64,000 nucleotides of DNA from Porphyromonas asaccharolytica DSM 20707. GTDB taxonomy: Bacteria > Bacteroidota > Bacteroidia > Bacteroidales > Porphyromonadaceae. Position numbers and translations under genes: made by a program. The DNA is taken from NCBI RefSeq assembly GCF_000212375.1, contig NC_015501.1, forward strand, positions 1,922,001 to 1,986,000, written 5' to 3'. Below the pieces are notes generated by a model. It was given only the letters and a program-made list of their open reading frames with translations. It ran no database searches and had not been told where the DNA came from. This document shows, piece by piece, positions 18,476 through 27,455 of this stretch (position 1 is its first letter; each line of letters begins with the position of its first letter).

Positions 18476-19200
18476 CTACCACACCTCTACTAACCATCAT
18501 CACCATCTGCTACAATGCGGAGGCGACCATCGCCCCCACCCTGCGCAGCCTTGCCGAGCAGAGCGACCAACGCTTTGAGTACCTTGTCATCGATGGTGCA
18601 TCCCAAGACAGTACGCTCTCACTCGTTCAGACGCTCTACCCTCGTGCTACCATTTACTCTGAGCCAGATCATGGACTCTACGATGCGATGAATAAGGGAT
18701 TGCGCCATGCCACTGGCACCTACATCTGGTATCTCAATGCGGGCGACACGCTACGCACACCCGACACGGTCCGCACCGTCTGTGCTGCCCTTGAGACACA
18801 CCAGCCCGACCTCCTCTATGGCGACACGATGATTGTAGATGGAGCTTACCAAGACCTCTATCCTCGTAGGTTGCGCCCGCCCCATCAGCTGACGCAGCAC
18901 TCCTTTGCCAATGGCATGCTCATCTGCCACCAAGCTTTCATACCACGACGCAAGCTCGCCCCGCTCTACGACCTGCGCTACCGCTACTCGGCAGACTACG
19001 ACTGGTGCATCAAGATCATAGACGCCATCCAGAGCCAGTACCGCATCGACGACTATTTCGTCAACTACCTCAACGAAGGGGTCACCACACGCAACCACCG
19101 AGCCTCGCTCCTCGAGCGGCTTCGCATCATGGCTCGACGGTACGGCTGGCCGACCGCCATCGTACGACACGTCAGCTTCCTCTTCTGTCGTCAGCGATAA
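18472..19200 (+). CDS. Glycosyltransferase family 2 protein
   Basis: GT-A fold inverting transferase. The N-terminus LLTIITICYNAEATIAPTLRSLAEQ is the nucleotide-sugar-binding start of family 2, followed by VIDGASQDST and the metal-binding region (LNAGDTLR). 242 residues with no membrane anchor suggests a peripheral cytoplasmic enzyme. Only two transferases sit here, so this is not a full polysaccharide locus. A nested-palindrome repeat follows the gene. Confidence 0.9.
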   Translation: MTTTPLLTIITICYNAEATIAPTLRSLAEQSDQRFEYLVIDGASQDSTLSLVQTLYPRATIYSEPDHGLYDAMNKGLRHATGTYIWYLNAGDTLRTPDTVRTVCAALETHQPDLLYGDTMIVDGAYQDLYPRRLRPPHQLTQHSFANGMLICHQAFIPRRKLAPLYDLRYRYSADYDWCIKIIDAIQSQYRIDDYFVNYLNEGVTTRNHRASLLERLRIMARRYGWPTAIVRHVSFLFCRQR

Positions 19201-19297
19201 GAGTGGATTCGTGGCCCGTTACGACCATCTCATAGCAAGCTATTCGCAACTTATGGTCATGACGAAGGAGACTGCAGGATAGAGACCCTGTTTCATA

Positions 19298-19640
19298 GGC
19301 TAATTTCTATTTTGAGGTGCTGGAAGAAATAATTTAGACTGACGTATTCTAATCAACTGAGACTATAAAACAGAATATCCACGTGGGGATTCTCAATTCT
19401 CCACGTGGATATTTTTTATTCTCCACGTAGGGACGAAACGATTCCTCCGAAGTTTCATTTGATTCCTCCGAAGTTTCATTTCGTCTCCACGTGGAGAATT
19501 TTTATTTCCTCCGTGGGGATTTAGAAATCTCCACGTGGAGATCTACCCCTTCTAAGGGAAAGTCTTATCGGGGCATAAGAGATCCTGTCGATCACATGTC
19601 AGTGCAGGCCCCTTTCAGCACCCCAAAATAGAAATTAGCC
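19298..19640. repeat. CCACGTGG nested-palindrome element, copy B, bounded by 29-bp inverted repeats
   Basis: The outer arms 19298-19326 (GGCTAATTTCTATTTTGAGG...) and 19612-19640 are reverse complements with two mismatches, giving a 343-bp MITE-like unit. Inside, 19375-19543 repeats the modules of copy A: the 12-bp stem ATATCCACGTGG/CCACGTGGATAT with T-run, the ATTCTCCACGT stem holding two GATTCCTCCGAAGTTTCATT repeats, and a third stem ending CCACGTGGAGAT. No transposase is encoded. Nothing else is seen in the 650 bp between the glycosyltransferase and gyrA; a 62-codon minus-strand frame overlapping the right arm is probably spurious. Confidence 0.8.
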
Positions 19641-19850
19641 ATTTCACACGTCAGCTCTACCCTACTCCAGGACGGATCTTCATCGAATAGAGATATTTTT
19701 CGTAACTTAGCCATCTGAAAGTAGAGGTCTCTTTCAGCTATTAGCTCGATGAGTGGCACCTGCTGAGTGAGGGTGGACAACTCGGGGCTCTTCGCTCCGA
19801 ACCTGATCTACCAGCCTCTACGACCAAGCGAATAAAACACAATTGACTCT

Positions 19851-22433
19851 ATGGAAGATAGTATAGATAGGATTATCCCAGTGGATATTGAGGACGAGAT
19901 GAAGACCTCTTACATTGACTACTCAATGTCTGTCATCGTCTCTCGTGCACTCCCCGATGTGCGTGACGGGCTCAAGCCTGTGCATCGACGTGTACTCTAC
20001 TCGATGAATGAGAGTGGCAATACCTACAATAATCCTACCCGCAAGTGTGCACGCGCCGTCGGTGATATCTTAGGTAAGTATCACCCCCATGGCGACAGCT
20101 CCGTATACAATACACTGGTACGTCTCGCGCAGGGCTGGAATATGCGCTACCCGCTCGTACAGGGACAGGGTAACTTTGGTTCTATCGACGGGGACTCACC
20201 CGCTGCGATGCGTTACACCGAGTCGAGGCTCAATCAGTTTGCCCAGGAGATGCTCCGAGATATTGACATGGAGACGGTGGACTTTCAGGACAACTTCGAC
20301 GGAGACTTTAAGGAGCCTACTGTACTACCCTGTCGCATTCCTAACCTTCTGATCAATGGTGCCGCTGGTATCGCCGTCGGTATGGCGACCAATATGGCTC
20401 CGCACAACCTTACTGAGACGCTCAATGCTTGTATCGCTTACATAGATGCCCGTGGTGAGATCACGGTCGATGAGCTGATGCAGTATGTCAAGGCGCCAGA
20501 CTTCCCCACGGGTGGTGTCATCTACGGCTATGAGGGGGTCAAAGAGGCCTTCCGCACAGGCCGCGGACGTATCGTCATACGTGGCAAGGCGGACATAGAG
20601 GAGTACCATGGACATGAGCGCATAGTCATCCGTGAGATACCCTATCAGGTACGCAAGAGCGATATGGTCGCTAAGATTGCTCAGCTGGTCAACGAGAAGA
20701 AGATCGATGGCATCAGCGACATATCCGATGAGTCGAGCAATAAGGGTATCCGCATTGTCATCGATATAAAGAAGGATGCCAACGCAGGTGTCGTCCTCAA
20801 CTACCTATATAAGTACTCCGATCTGGAGAGCTACTTTAGTGTCAATAACATTGCGCTAGTTCACGGTCGCCCTCGCCTGCTCAACCTTAAGGACCTTATC
20901 GGGCACTTCGTCGATCACCGCCACGATGTGGTGACACGTCGTGCTCAGTATGAGCTTCGCAAGGCGCAGGAGCGTATCCACATATTGGAGGGCTTGATCA
21001 TTGCGGTAGACCACATTGACGAGGTCATACGCATCATCCGCTCTAGTGAGGAGACACGCGAGGCGATGAACCGACTGATGGAGGCATTCAACCTCTCGGA
21101 GCTACAGGCGCGTGCTATCGTAGATATGCGTCTACGACAGCTCACGAAGCTCGATATTGACAAGTTGCAGCATGAGTACAATGAGCTCAAGGAGCGTATC
21201 GACTACCTAAACCTCTTCCTCAGTGACATCAATATGCGTATGGAGCTGATACAGGAGGAGTGCCGTGAGATCATCGACAAGTATGGCGATGAGCGTCGCT
21301 CAGAGATCGTATATGCTTCGGAAGATCTCAATCCTGAGGACTTCTACGCCGATGAGGATATGGTGATCACCATCTCTCACCTAGGATATATCAAGCGTAC
21401 GCCCCTCTCGGAGTTCCGCACGCAGACACGTGGCGGTGTCGGCGTCAAGGGTGCCGATAGTCGTGACGAGGACTTTGTCGAGTACATCTATTCGGCGACG
21501 ATGCATGCCACGATGATGCTCTTTACCGCTACGGGACGTGTCTACTGGCTCAGAGTCTTTGAAATACCAGAGGGCTCCAAGAGCTCTAAGGGCAGACATA
21601 TACAGAACCTACTAGACCTAGACGAGGAAAATCGTGTCACGGCTTTCTTGCGTATCAAGGACTTGACGACCGATAAGGAGTTTGTCAATACACACTACCT
21701 TGTCTTCGCTACCGAGCAGGGCTTGATCAAGAAGACGCTCCTAGCTCACTACGCCAACCCACGCAAGACGGGTGTCCGTGCGATCAACCTACGTGGCGAT
21801 GATCAGGTCGTTTCGGTGGCTCTCTCGAATGGTAACTGCGAGATATTCCTTGCCAACCGCAATGGGCGCTGTGTCCGCTTCAACGAGCAGGAGGTACGTC
21901 CTATGGGTCGCACAGCGACAGGTGTTCGTGGTATCCGTCTCGATGATGATCCCAACGACAAGGTAGTCGGTATGGTCGTACATCGCTTGAAGAACAGTGA
22001 CGAGACCATCCTCGTCATCAGCGAGAAGGGCTATGGTAAGCGTTCGCTCATCGATGACTACCGCATCACCAAGCGTGGCGCCAAGGGTGTCAAGACAATC
22101 AACGTGACAGACAAGACAGGTCAGCTCATCGATATACGTGCCGTAGAGGATGACGACAACATCATGATCATCAATAAGAGTGGCGTCGCTATACGCCTCT
22201 CTATGGAGCAGGTACGTGTCATGGGACGCGCTACTCAGGGGGTCAAGATGATAGATCTCAATAAACGTTCGGACGAAATCGCATCTATATGTAATGTAGT
22301 GGCTGAGGAAGAGGAGCCGGAGCTTCTCGATGAGGCTGACCTAGACGACCCCTCTGAGTTTGTCCCTCAGGAGGAGGATCTCCAAGGATCAGACCCAGAC
22401 GACGAGCTAGAGGGTAGTGAAGATCAAGAGTAG
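19851..22433 (+). CDS. gyrA: DNA gyrase subunit A
   Basis: Breakage-reunion subunit of gyrase. Catalytic Tyr122 is in AAMRYTE, and the quinolone-determining region reads KYHPHGDSSVYNTLVRL (77-92), numbered exactly as in E. coli, with Ser83 present and Asn at position 87. The C-terminal beta-pinwheel has the GyrA-box-like segment QTRGGVGVKG, and the protein ends with an acidic tail (about 830-860). 860 residues is typical. The gene stands alone, followed by a TPR protein 61 bp downstream. Confidence 0.98.
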   Translation: MEDSIDRIIPVDIEDEMKTSYIDYSMSVIVSRALPDVRDGLKPVHRRVLYSMNESGNTYNNPTRKCARAVGDILGKYHPHGDSSVYNTLVRLAQGWNMRYPLVQGQGNFGSIDGDSPAAMRYTESRLNQFAQEMLRDIDMETVDFQDNFDGDFKEPTVLPCRIPNLLINGAAGIAVGMATNMAPHNLTETLNACIAYIDARGEITVDELMQYVKAPDFPTGGVIYGYEGVKEAFRTGRGRIVIRGKADIEEYHGHERIVIREIPYQVRKSDMVAKIAQLVNEKKIDGISDISDESSNKGIRIVIDIKKDANAGVVLNYLYKYSDLESYFSVNNIALVHGRPRLLNLKDLIGHFVDHRHDVVTRRAQYELRKAQERIHILEGLIIAVDHIDEVIRIIRSSEETREAMNRLMEAFNLSELQARAIVDMRLRQLTKLDIDKLQHEYNELKERIDYLNLFLSDINMRMELIQEECREIIDKYGDERRSEIVYASEDLNPEDFYADEDMVITISHLGYIKRTPLSEFRTQTRGGVGVKGADSRDEDFVEYIYSATMHATMMLFTATGRVYWLRVFEIPEGSKSSKGRHIQNLLDLDEENRVTAFLRIKDLTTDKEFVNTHYLVFATEQGLIKKTLLAHYANPRKTGVRAINLRGDDQVVSVALSNGNCEIFLANRNGRCVRFNEQEVRPMGRTATGVRGIRLDDDPNDKVVGMVVHRLKNSDETILVISEKGYGKRSLIDDYRITKRGAKGVKTINVTDKTGQLIDIRAVEDDDNIMIINKSGVAIRLSMEQVRVMGRATQGVKMIDLNKRSDEIASICNVVAEEEEPELLDEADLDDPSEFVPQEEDLQGSDPDDELEGSEDQE

Positions 22434-22494
22434 ACTTCTCCAGCCAGACACTACAAGAGAACTAGATTATAAACCAGTAACATCTACTTGAAAT

Positions 22495-23697
22495 ATGAAA
22501 ACAACACGCAAAGTAACCCTAGTGCTACTCGTGCTGATGAGTGCACTAACATTCGGATGCGCACAGACCTCAAACGTCAGAGGCGCTGACCGCTTATCTG
22601 ATGGCAGCAAGCCCAACTATCCCGAGGCTCGCAATCTAATCAAGCAGGCTATTGAAAACCCTGAGACAAAGGACGACCCCAAGACATGGTACACAGCAGG
22701 GCTGATCGAGGAGCGGGCTTTCACAGGTGAAAATCAAAAGAGCCTCAAGGGTGAGCCTCAAGACCTCCCCAATATGTACGCTGCGCTACTCGCTATGCAC
22801 GAGTACTACACAAAGACCTACGAGATCGATCACCAGCCCAACGACAAGGGCAAGGTACGCCCTAAGTTTGAGAAGAAGATCTCTAAGGCTTACGAGGACA
22901 ATCTCCTCTACTACATCAATGCCGGAGGATACTACATGGAGCAGAAGGACTTTAAGAATGCGCTCAAGGCATTCCAGGCTTTTAGAGAGATCAAGCGCTC
23001 CCCTCTATTCGAGGGTGAGAAGATCGCTCAGCCCGACTCCAACTCTATGATGGTGGACTTCTTTGCTATCATCACAGCCTATCAGGCTGGGGACAAGCAG
23101 CTGGCTATCAAGTATGGTGAGGAGCTCAAGGGCAATGGCTATCGTCAGAACGAGGTCTACCAGATCCTCGCACAGACCTACATCGAGGAGGGCGATACGG
23201 CCAACTACATTACGACCATGCAAGAGGGTCTCAAGCTCTTCCCCAAGGAGCCATACTACTCTGTCAACCTGATCAATACTTACATCGTACAGAACAAGTA
23301 TGACGAGGCACGCACCTTCCTTGCTCAGGCTATCGAGCTCAACCCCGAGAACCCTCAGCTCTATGACGTGATGGGTAAGCTCTACGAGGAGAGCAATGAG
23401 GAGGAAGCGATCAAGTGGTTTAGCAAAGCTCTAGAGGTAGATCCCAACTACGTCGAGTCGCTCTGTAACATCGGACGTATCTACTACAACAAAGCTGTAG
23501 AGGTCTCTGACAAGGAGGAAGGCGGTATGGCTGCTGCTCAGAAGAAGCGCACAGCACTACTCAACAAGGCTCTCCCCTACCTCCAGAAGGCTTACAGCAT
23601 CAATCCAGACGCATCTTACTACCTACTCGGTAATATCTACTACGCACTGGGAGACAACGCTAAGTACGAGGAGATCCAAGCTGCTCACGGCAACTAA
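22495..23697 (+). CDS. Exported tetratricopeptide-repeat protein
   Basis: The N-terminus is a signal sequence (about 1-22, VTLVLLVLMSALTFGC). The Cys at 22 could be a lipidation site, though TFGC is not a canonical lipobox. Several TPR units follow (KNALKAFQAFREIK, NEEEAIKWFSKALEVDPNYVESLCNIGRIYY, YLLGNIYYALGDN). It resembles periplasmic or lipoprotein TPR scaffolds of Porphyromonadaceae; partner and role are not evident. A strong bidirectional terminator follows at 23736. Confidence 0.85.
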   Translation: MKTTRKVTLVLLVLMSALTFGCAQTSNVRGADRLSDGSKPNYPEARNLIKQAIENPETKDDPKTWYTAGLIEERAFTGENQKSLKGEPQDLPNMYAALLAMHEYYTKTYEIDHQPNDKGKVRPKFEKKISKAYEDNLLYYINAGGYYMEQKDFKNALKAFQAFREIKRSPLFEGEKIAQPDSNSMMVDFFAIITAYQAGDKQLAIKYGEELKGNGYRQNEVYQILAQTYIEEGDTANYITTMQEGLKLFPKEPYYSVNLINTYIVQNKYDEARTFLAQAIELNPENPQLYDVMGKLYEESNEEEAIKWFSKALEVDPNYVESLCNIGRIYYNKAVEVSDKEEGGMAAAQKKRTALLNKALPYLQKAYSINPDASYYLLGNIYYALGDNAKYEEIQAAHGN

Positions 23698-23735
23698 TTA
23701 CAAAGACTCGCTAGCCTCGAGCTAAGCAACTAGAC

Positions 23736-23780
23736 AAAAAGGAGACAGAGACCCACGCGTGGGGTGTCTGTCTCCTTTTT
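23736..23780 (+). terminator. Rho-independent terminator after the TPR gene
   Basis: AAAAAGGAGACAGA pairs with TCTGTCTCCTTTTT around a G+C-rich centre (CCCACGCGTGGG). The A-run and T-run at either end let it work in both directions. Confidence 0.85.
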
Positions 23781-23908
23781 ATTTAGTGCGCTCACGAGTC
23801 AATTACGCAAATACTACGAATAACGATTTGCTTGCATTTGAACTTAGAAAGCGAACACTAGAGTTACAGCGTCTAATGGCTGAACTTGTCATGTTGATGT
23901 GGTCCCAT

Positions 23909-23988
23909 GTAGGGGCGGACCTGCGTGTCCGCCCACAAGGCATACTGCGCTCCGATGAGGACGGGCGGACACATCGGTCCGCCCCTAC
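23909..23988. repeat. GTAGGGGCGGACC inverted-repeat element, copy 1
   Basis: Outer arms GTAGGGGCGGACC (23909-23921) and GGTCCGCCCCTAC (23976-23988) are perfect complements. Inner arms GTGTCCGCCC (23925-23934) and GGGCGGACAC (23963-23972) pair too, and each outer/inner half can instead fold alone (GGGCGGAC with GTCCGCCC). A second copy lies at 59537-59616 with the same outer arms and similar flanks (GTTACAGCGT upstream). GGTTACTCGT follows immediately, as in other repeats of this window. Confidence 0.85.
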
Positions 23989-24035
23989 AGCGGGTTACTC
24001 GTAAGGATTGCGGAGTCTAGTGCAGCCGTGGACTC

Positions 24036-24066
24036 TTTGTCGTTCGGTCAAAGATCTGTAACTTTG
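24036..24066 (+). promoter_or_regulatory. Full Bacteroidetes promoter (TTTG-N19-TAACTTTG), near-leaderless
   Basis: TTTG at 24036-24039 and TAACTTTG at 24059-24066 are separated by exactly 19 bp, the consensus geometry. The ATG of the T9SS plug gene begins at 24072, only 5 bases after the -7 box, so the expected transcript start falls at or next to the start codon. Confidence 0.7.
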
Positions 24067-24071
24067 GGACG

Positions 24072-25343
24072 ATGAATAAGCTATGGACGCTTTGCTTGCT
24101 CCTCCTAGCCCTCGCAGGCTCACTCTCGGGAGGAGAGATATTCCCGCATCACATCTATACGGCAGAGGTACAGACTCTACAGTGTCAGGTGTGGCGTGAC
24201 GGGGAGCCGATCGCTATACCCTACCCGATCGCCCGCTTGGCTAGCAGCGATGAGGAGATCGTGGTGAGCTTTGACCTCGAGGACCCTATCCCGCACCGCA
24301 TCCACTACCAGCTAGTGCTGTGCGATGCCGACTGGCAGGTCAATGATCGTATGGCGCTCAGCGAATACCTCGACGGCTGGATCGGAGCGCGCTGGCAAAC
24401 GGACGAGAGCACCCCCTCAGAAGCCACGAGCGTCGCTTATCGTTACTACGAGCTACGCCTCGGAGGGGCCTCCGTGCTACAACCACTGCTCTCGGGCAAC
24501 TATCGTCTCACCGCTTGGTGCGAAGAGCTACAAGAGGAGCCTATTTTCGTCACCAGCTTTGCCCTCTATGAGCCTCTCGCCGAGGTCGCTCAGCAGGTGG
24601 TGCCAACGACCCCTCAGGGCAACTACTCCCGCTTTCAGCAAGTGGAGCTAGAGCTAACCTTTCCTCCCACACTAGCCACCGATCCGCTCACGGAGCTTCT
24701 CGTCACTGTCGGACAAAACGGCTCCTCCACCCGCTACCAGCTACTCACCCGCCCCACCTCCCTCGCTCCTGGGCGTCTCACCTTCAGGGGGCATGATGGG
24801 GCCACTTTCGCGGCGGGCAATGAGTGGCGCGCCTTCGAGATATTGTCACCCTACGAGGCGAATATGGGCGTGGAGCATCTCAACAGTCAGGAGACACCCA
24901 CTAAGGCTGACCTTTATCTAGATCACCCGACGAATGGTAGCTACATTACGCTCTCCGATGCCAATGGGTATCGCAAGGTGCGCCAGACAGACTACGACCC
25001 GTACTACGACGAGACCATAACAGACTACTATCTCGTCACCTGGCGACTAGCTCTAGAGGACCCGCTCAGGTATGGCACACCGTTCATCGAGGGGGCAGCC
25101 TTCGACGCACTGCCCAAGGAGCAGCGCACGCTGCGCTACAATCGCGAGACAGGCTACTTCGAGCTGTCGCTCCTCGTCAAGGGTGGCTACGTCAGCTACC
25201 GATACAGTACCGCACCATCGCCCGCTCCCCTAGCCAGCAACGCTATCGAGGGCGACTACTACCAGACAGAGAACCAATACACGACCCTAGTCTACCTCAT
25301 CTCCCCCATGCTACGCTACCAGAGACTAGTAGCCGTAGAGTAA
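24072..25343 (+). CDS. Type IX secretion system plug protein (DUF5103)
   Basis: Signal peptide at about 1-20 (LLLLALAGSLSGG). The sequence has the DUF5103/T9SS-plug pattern: an N-terminal beta-domain with HRIHYQLVLCDADWQVNDRMALSEYLDGW, then the later part with TDYYLVTWRLALEDP and ETGYFELSLLVKGGYVSYRY. In the type IX system this protein occupies the SprA translocon pore from the periplasm (family knowledge). 423 residues fits. It is 17 bp upstream of the GH3-like gene. Confidence 0.82.
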   Translation: MNKLWTLCLLLLALAGSLSGGEIFPHHIYTAEVQTLQCQVWRDGEPIAIPYPIARLASSDEEIVVSFDLEDPIPHRIHYQLVLCDADWQVNDRMALSEYLDGWIGARWQTDESTPSEATSVAYRYYELRLGGASVLQPLLSGNYRLTAWCEELQEEPIFVTSFALYEPLAEVAQQVVPTTPQGNYSRFQQVELELTFPPTLATDPLTELLVTVGQNGSSTRYQLLTRPTSLAPGRLTFRGHDGATFAAGNEWRAFEILSPYEANMGVEHLNSQETPTKADLYLDHPTNGSYITLSDANGYRKVRQTDYDPYYDETITDYYLVTWRLALEDPLRYGTPFIEGAAFDALPKEQRTLRYNRETGYFELSLLVKGGYVSYRYSTAPSPAPLASNAIEGDYYQTENQYTTLVYLISPMLRYQRLVAVE

Positions 25344-25360
25344 CTTCCAGATGTAATACT

Positions 25361-26872
25361 ATGGACAAAAAGACCGCAACCATCTATCGCCTCATGTACC
25401 TCCGGCTCAAGAGCATCGAGCAGTACGCTAAGCAGAGCGAAGCTATCCAAATGCGCCAGTTCAAGCGCATCATGCGTGTACTAAATGGCACCGCCTACGA
25501 GCAGTCCCTCACGAGCGAACCTATCCGCACCTACAGCGACTACCAGCGCATCATCCCTATCGTCGAGTACGAAGAACTACGCCCCTGGGTAGAGCGTATG
25601 CTACAGGGAGAGCGCAATCAGCTGATCAAGGGTAGTTGCCGCTGGTTCGCCACCTCCAGTGGCACCTCGGGAGGTCGCAGCAAATACCTTCCCGTGCCTG
25701 GGTTGCATCTGCAGAGTTGCCATTATCAGGGAGCCAAAGATGCGCTCTGGCTTTACCTAGACACACGACCCGACAGCGAGTTCTTTGCGCACAAGAGCTT
25801 AGTCATCGGGGGGAGCCACAAGCCGACTGAGTTTGCCGCAGGCACCCATACGGGCGACCTATCCGCCATATTGGTGGAAAACATGCCAGCCCTAGGACAG
25901 ATGTACCGCGTTCCCTCGAAGCAGACCCTCCTCATGAGCGAATGGACCGCCAAGATGCGACAGATCGTCCAGGAGGTGGCGACAGCAGATGTGGGCAGTC
26001 TCTCGGGCGTGCCGAGCTGGATGCTCGAGACCATCATGGCGATTCTAGAGTATACAGGACGGGACAACCTCTCGGAGGTGTGGCCTCACCTCGAGGTCTT
26101 CTTTCACGGAGGAATCAGCTTTGATCCGTACCGTGAGCGCTACCGCCAAGTCGTCCCGTCCGAGCGGATGCAGTACCGAGAGACCTACAATGCGAGCGAG
26201 GGCTTCTTTGGCGTTCAGGACGACCCCACCTCTAGCTCTATGCTCCTGATGCAGGACTACGGCATCTTCTATGAGTTCATCCCAATGTCTCAGTTTGACG
26301 TCCCTGACCGTCAGGCCATACCGCTAGCCGACGTACAGAAAGGGGTCAACTATGCACTCGTCATCTCCACCCTCGGAGGGCTCTACCGCTACATCATCGG
26401 CGACACGGTCATGTTCACCGAGCTGCACCCCTACAAGTTCATCATCACGGGACGTACGCAGAGCTTTATCAATGCCTTCGGTGAGGAGCTGATGGTCCAC
26501 AACACGACCACAGCCATCTCGCGCGTCGCCCAGGAGATGGGCGTCACGGTACGCGACTACACAGTGGCACCGCGCTTCTGCCTAGAGACGGCCAATGGCT
26601 ATCACGAGTGGATCGTAGAGTTTGACACACCGCCAGCCGATCCAGACCACTTCATCGAGCGCATCGACCAAGAGCTCCGCACGCTCAATAGCGACTACGA
26701 GGCAAAGCGCTATGCCGACATGGCACTCCTGAAGCCCCGTCTAGTGGTTGCTCGTCGAGGACTCTTCAACGACTGGCTCGAGGAGCAAGGCAAGCTCGGC
26801 GGGCAGCACAAGATACCCCGCCTACGGAGCAATGCCGATCTCAACGATCGCCTCATCGAGCTCAACAAGTAG
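25361..26872 (+). CDS. GH3 auxin-responsive-promoter family protein
   Basis: Adenylate-forming enzyme fold of the GH3 family: ATSSGTSGGRSKYLPV is the phosphate-binding loop, followed by RETYNASEGFFGVQDD, LYRYIIGDTVMFTELHPYKFIITGRTQSFINAFGEEL and the conserved C-terminal segment KLGGQHKIPRL. In plants the family conjugates amino acids to hormones; the bacterial substrate is unknown. 503 residues is the usual bacterial length. It is the last core gene before the accessory region. Confidence 0.9.
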   Translation: MDKKTATIYRLMYLRLKSIEQYAKQSEAIQMRQFKRIMRVLNGTAYEQSLTSEPIRTYSDYQRIIPIVEYEELRPWVERMLQGERNQLIKGSCRWFATSSGTSGGRSKYLPVPGLHLQSCHYQGAKDALWLYLDTRPDSEFFAHKSLVIGGSHKPTEFAAGTHTGDLSAILVENMPALGQMYRVPSKQTLLMSEWTAKMRQIVQEVATADVGSLSGVPSWMLETIMAILEYTGRDNLSEVWPHLEVFFHGGISFDPYRERYRQVVPSERMQYRETYNASEGFFGVQDDPTSSSMLLMQDYGIFYEFIPMSQFDVPDRQAIPLADVQKGVNYALVISTLGGLYRYIIGDTVMFTELHPYKFIITGRTQSFINAFGEELMVHNTTTAISRVAQEMGVTVRDYTVAPRFCLETANGYHEWIVEFDTPPADPDHFIERIDQELRTLNSDYEAKRYADMALLKPRLVVARRGLFNDWLEEQGKLGGQHKIPRLRSNADLNDRLIELNK

Positions 26873-27000
26873 CCACAACATCAATCAGGTATAAACCTAC
26901 AAAAGGCAAGAACCTCTTGCACAATTAGGAGAAATTTCTGAAACACTATCTGTCATCTACCAACACAACATAAATCAAATAAATGGCAGAATGAGACATT

Positions 27001-27449
27001 GAACGGCAACTGGTCTCTCATATCGCCAAATATCTTCTGGAAGTGGATAGAAGCTTTGCATTTGTGGCACCGCAGAAGCATTTTGAAGTGGACGATTCTG
27101 ATTTCTATGCCGACCTCATCCTCTATAACACCCAACTACATACATAGGTAGTTGTCGAACTTAAAGCCACACCTTTCAAACCTGAATATATGGGACAACT
27201 TAACTTCTAAAACAATGTAATGGATGATACTCTCCGTAGCGAGCACGACAACAAGACCATCGGCTTGCTCCTCTGCAATGGAGGGATAAAGAGGTAGTGC
27301 AATATGACCTCTCTGTCTATGATCAATCAATCGGGGTCAGCGATTATCAACAGACAAAAGCTATTCCCGACGACCCTCGCTCCACCCTCTCCAGGATCGA
27401 GGAAGTAGAGGCGGAATTTAGTAAAACAACAAGACGCATAAATAATTAA
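27001..27449 (+). pseudogene. Broken YhcG/DUF1016 nuclease, C-terminal part
   Basis: Translation from 27001 gives ERQLVSHIAKYLLEV, FAFVAPQKHFEVDDSDFYADLILYN and VVVELKATPFKPEYMGQLNF, the PD-(D/E)xK domain of DUF1016 proteins. It is interrupted by TAG at 27145 and TAA at 27208, and needs a frameshift near 27285 to continue as VVQYDLSVYDQSIGVSDYQQTKAIP to the stop at 27447. The N-terminal half is missing. YhcG-type proteins are often found in restriction or defence islands. The ATPase-TOPRIM gene begins 6 bp later. Confidence 0.8.
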
Positions 27450-27455
27450 AATCAC

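Noticed and set aside
19592-19780. 62-codon minus-strand frame upstream of gyrA
   Set aside because: Overlaps the repeat arm at 19612-19640; no motif and no promoter.
23759-24004. 81-codon frame between the TPR and T9SS genes
   Set aside because: It is translated from a terminator and inverted-repeat DNA.
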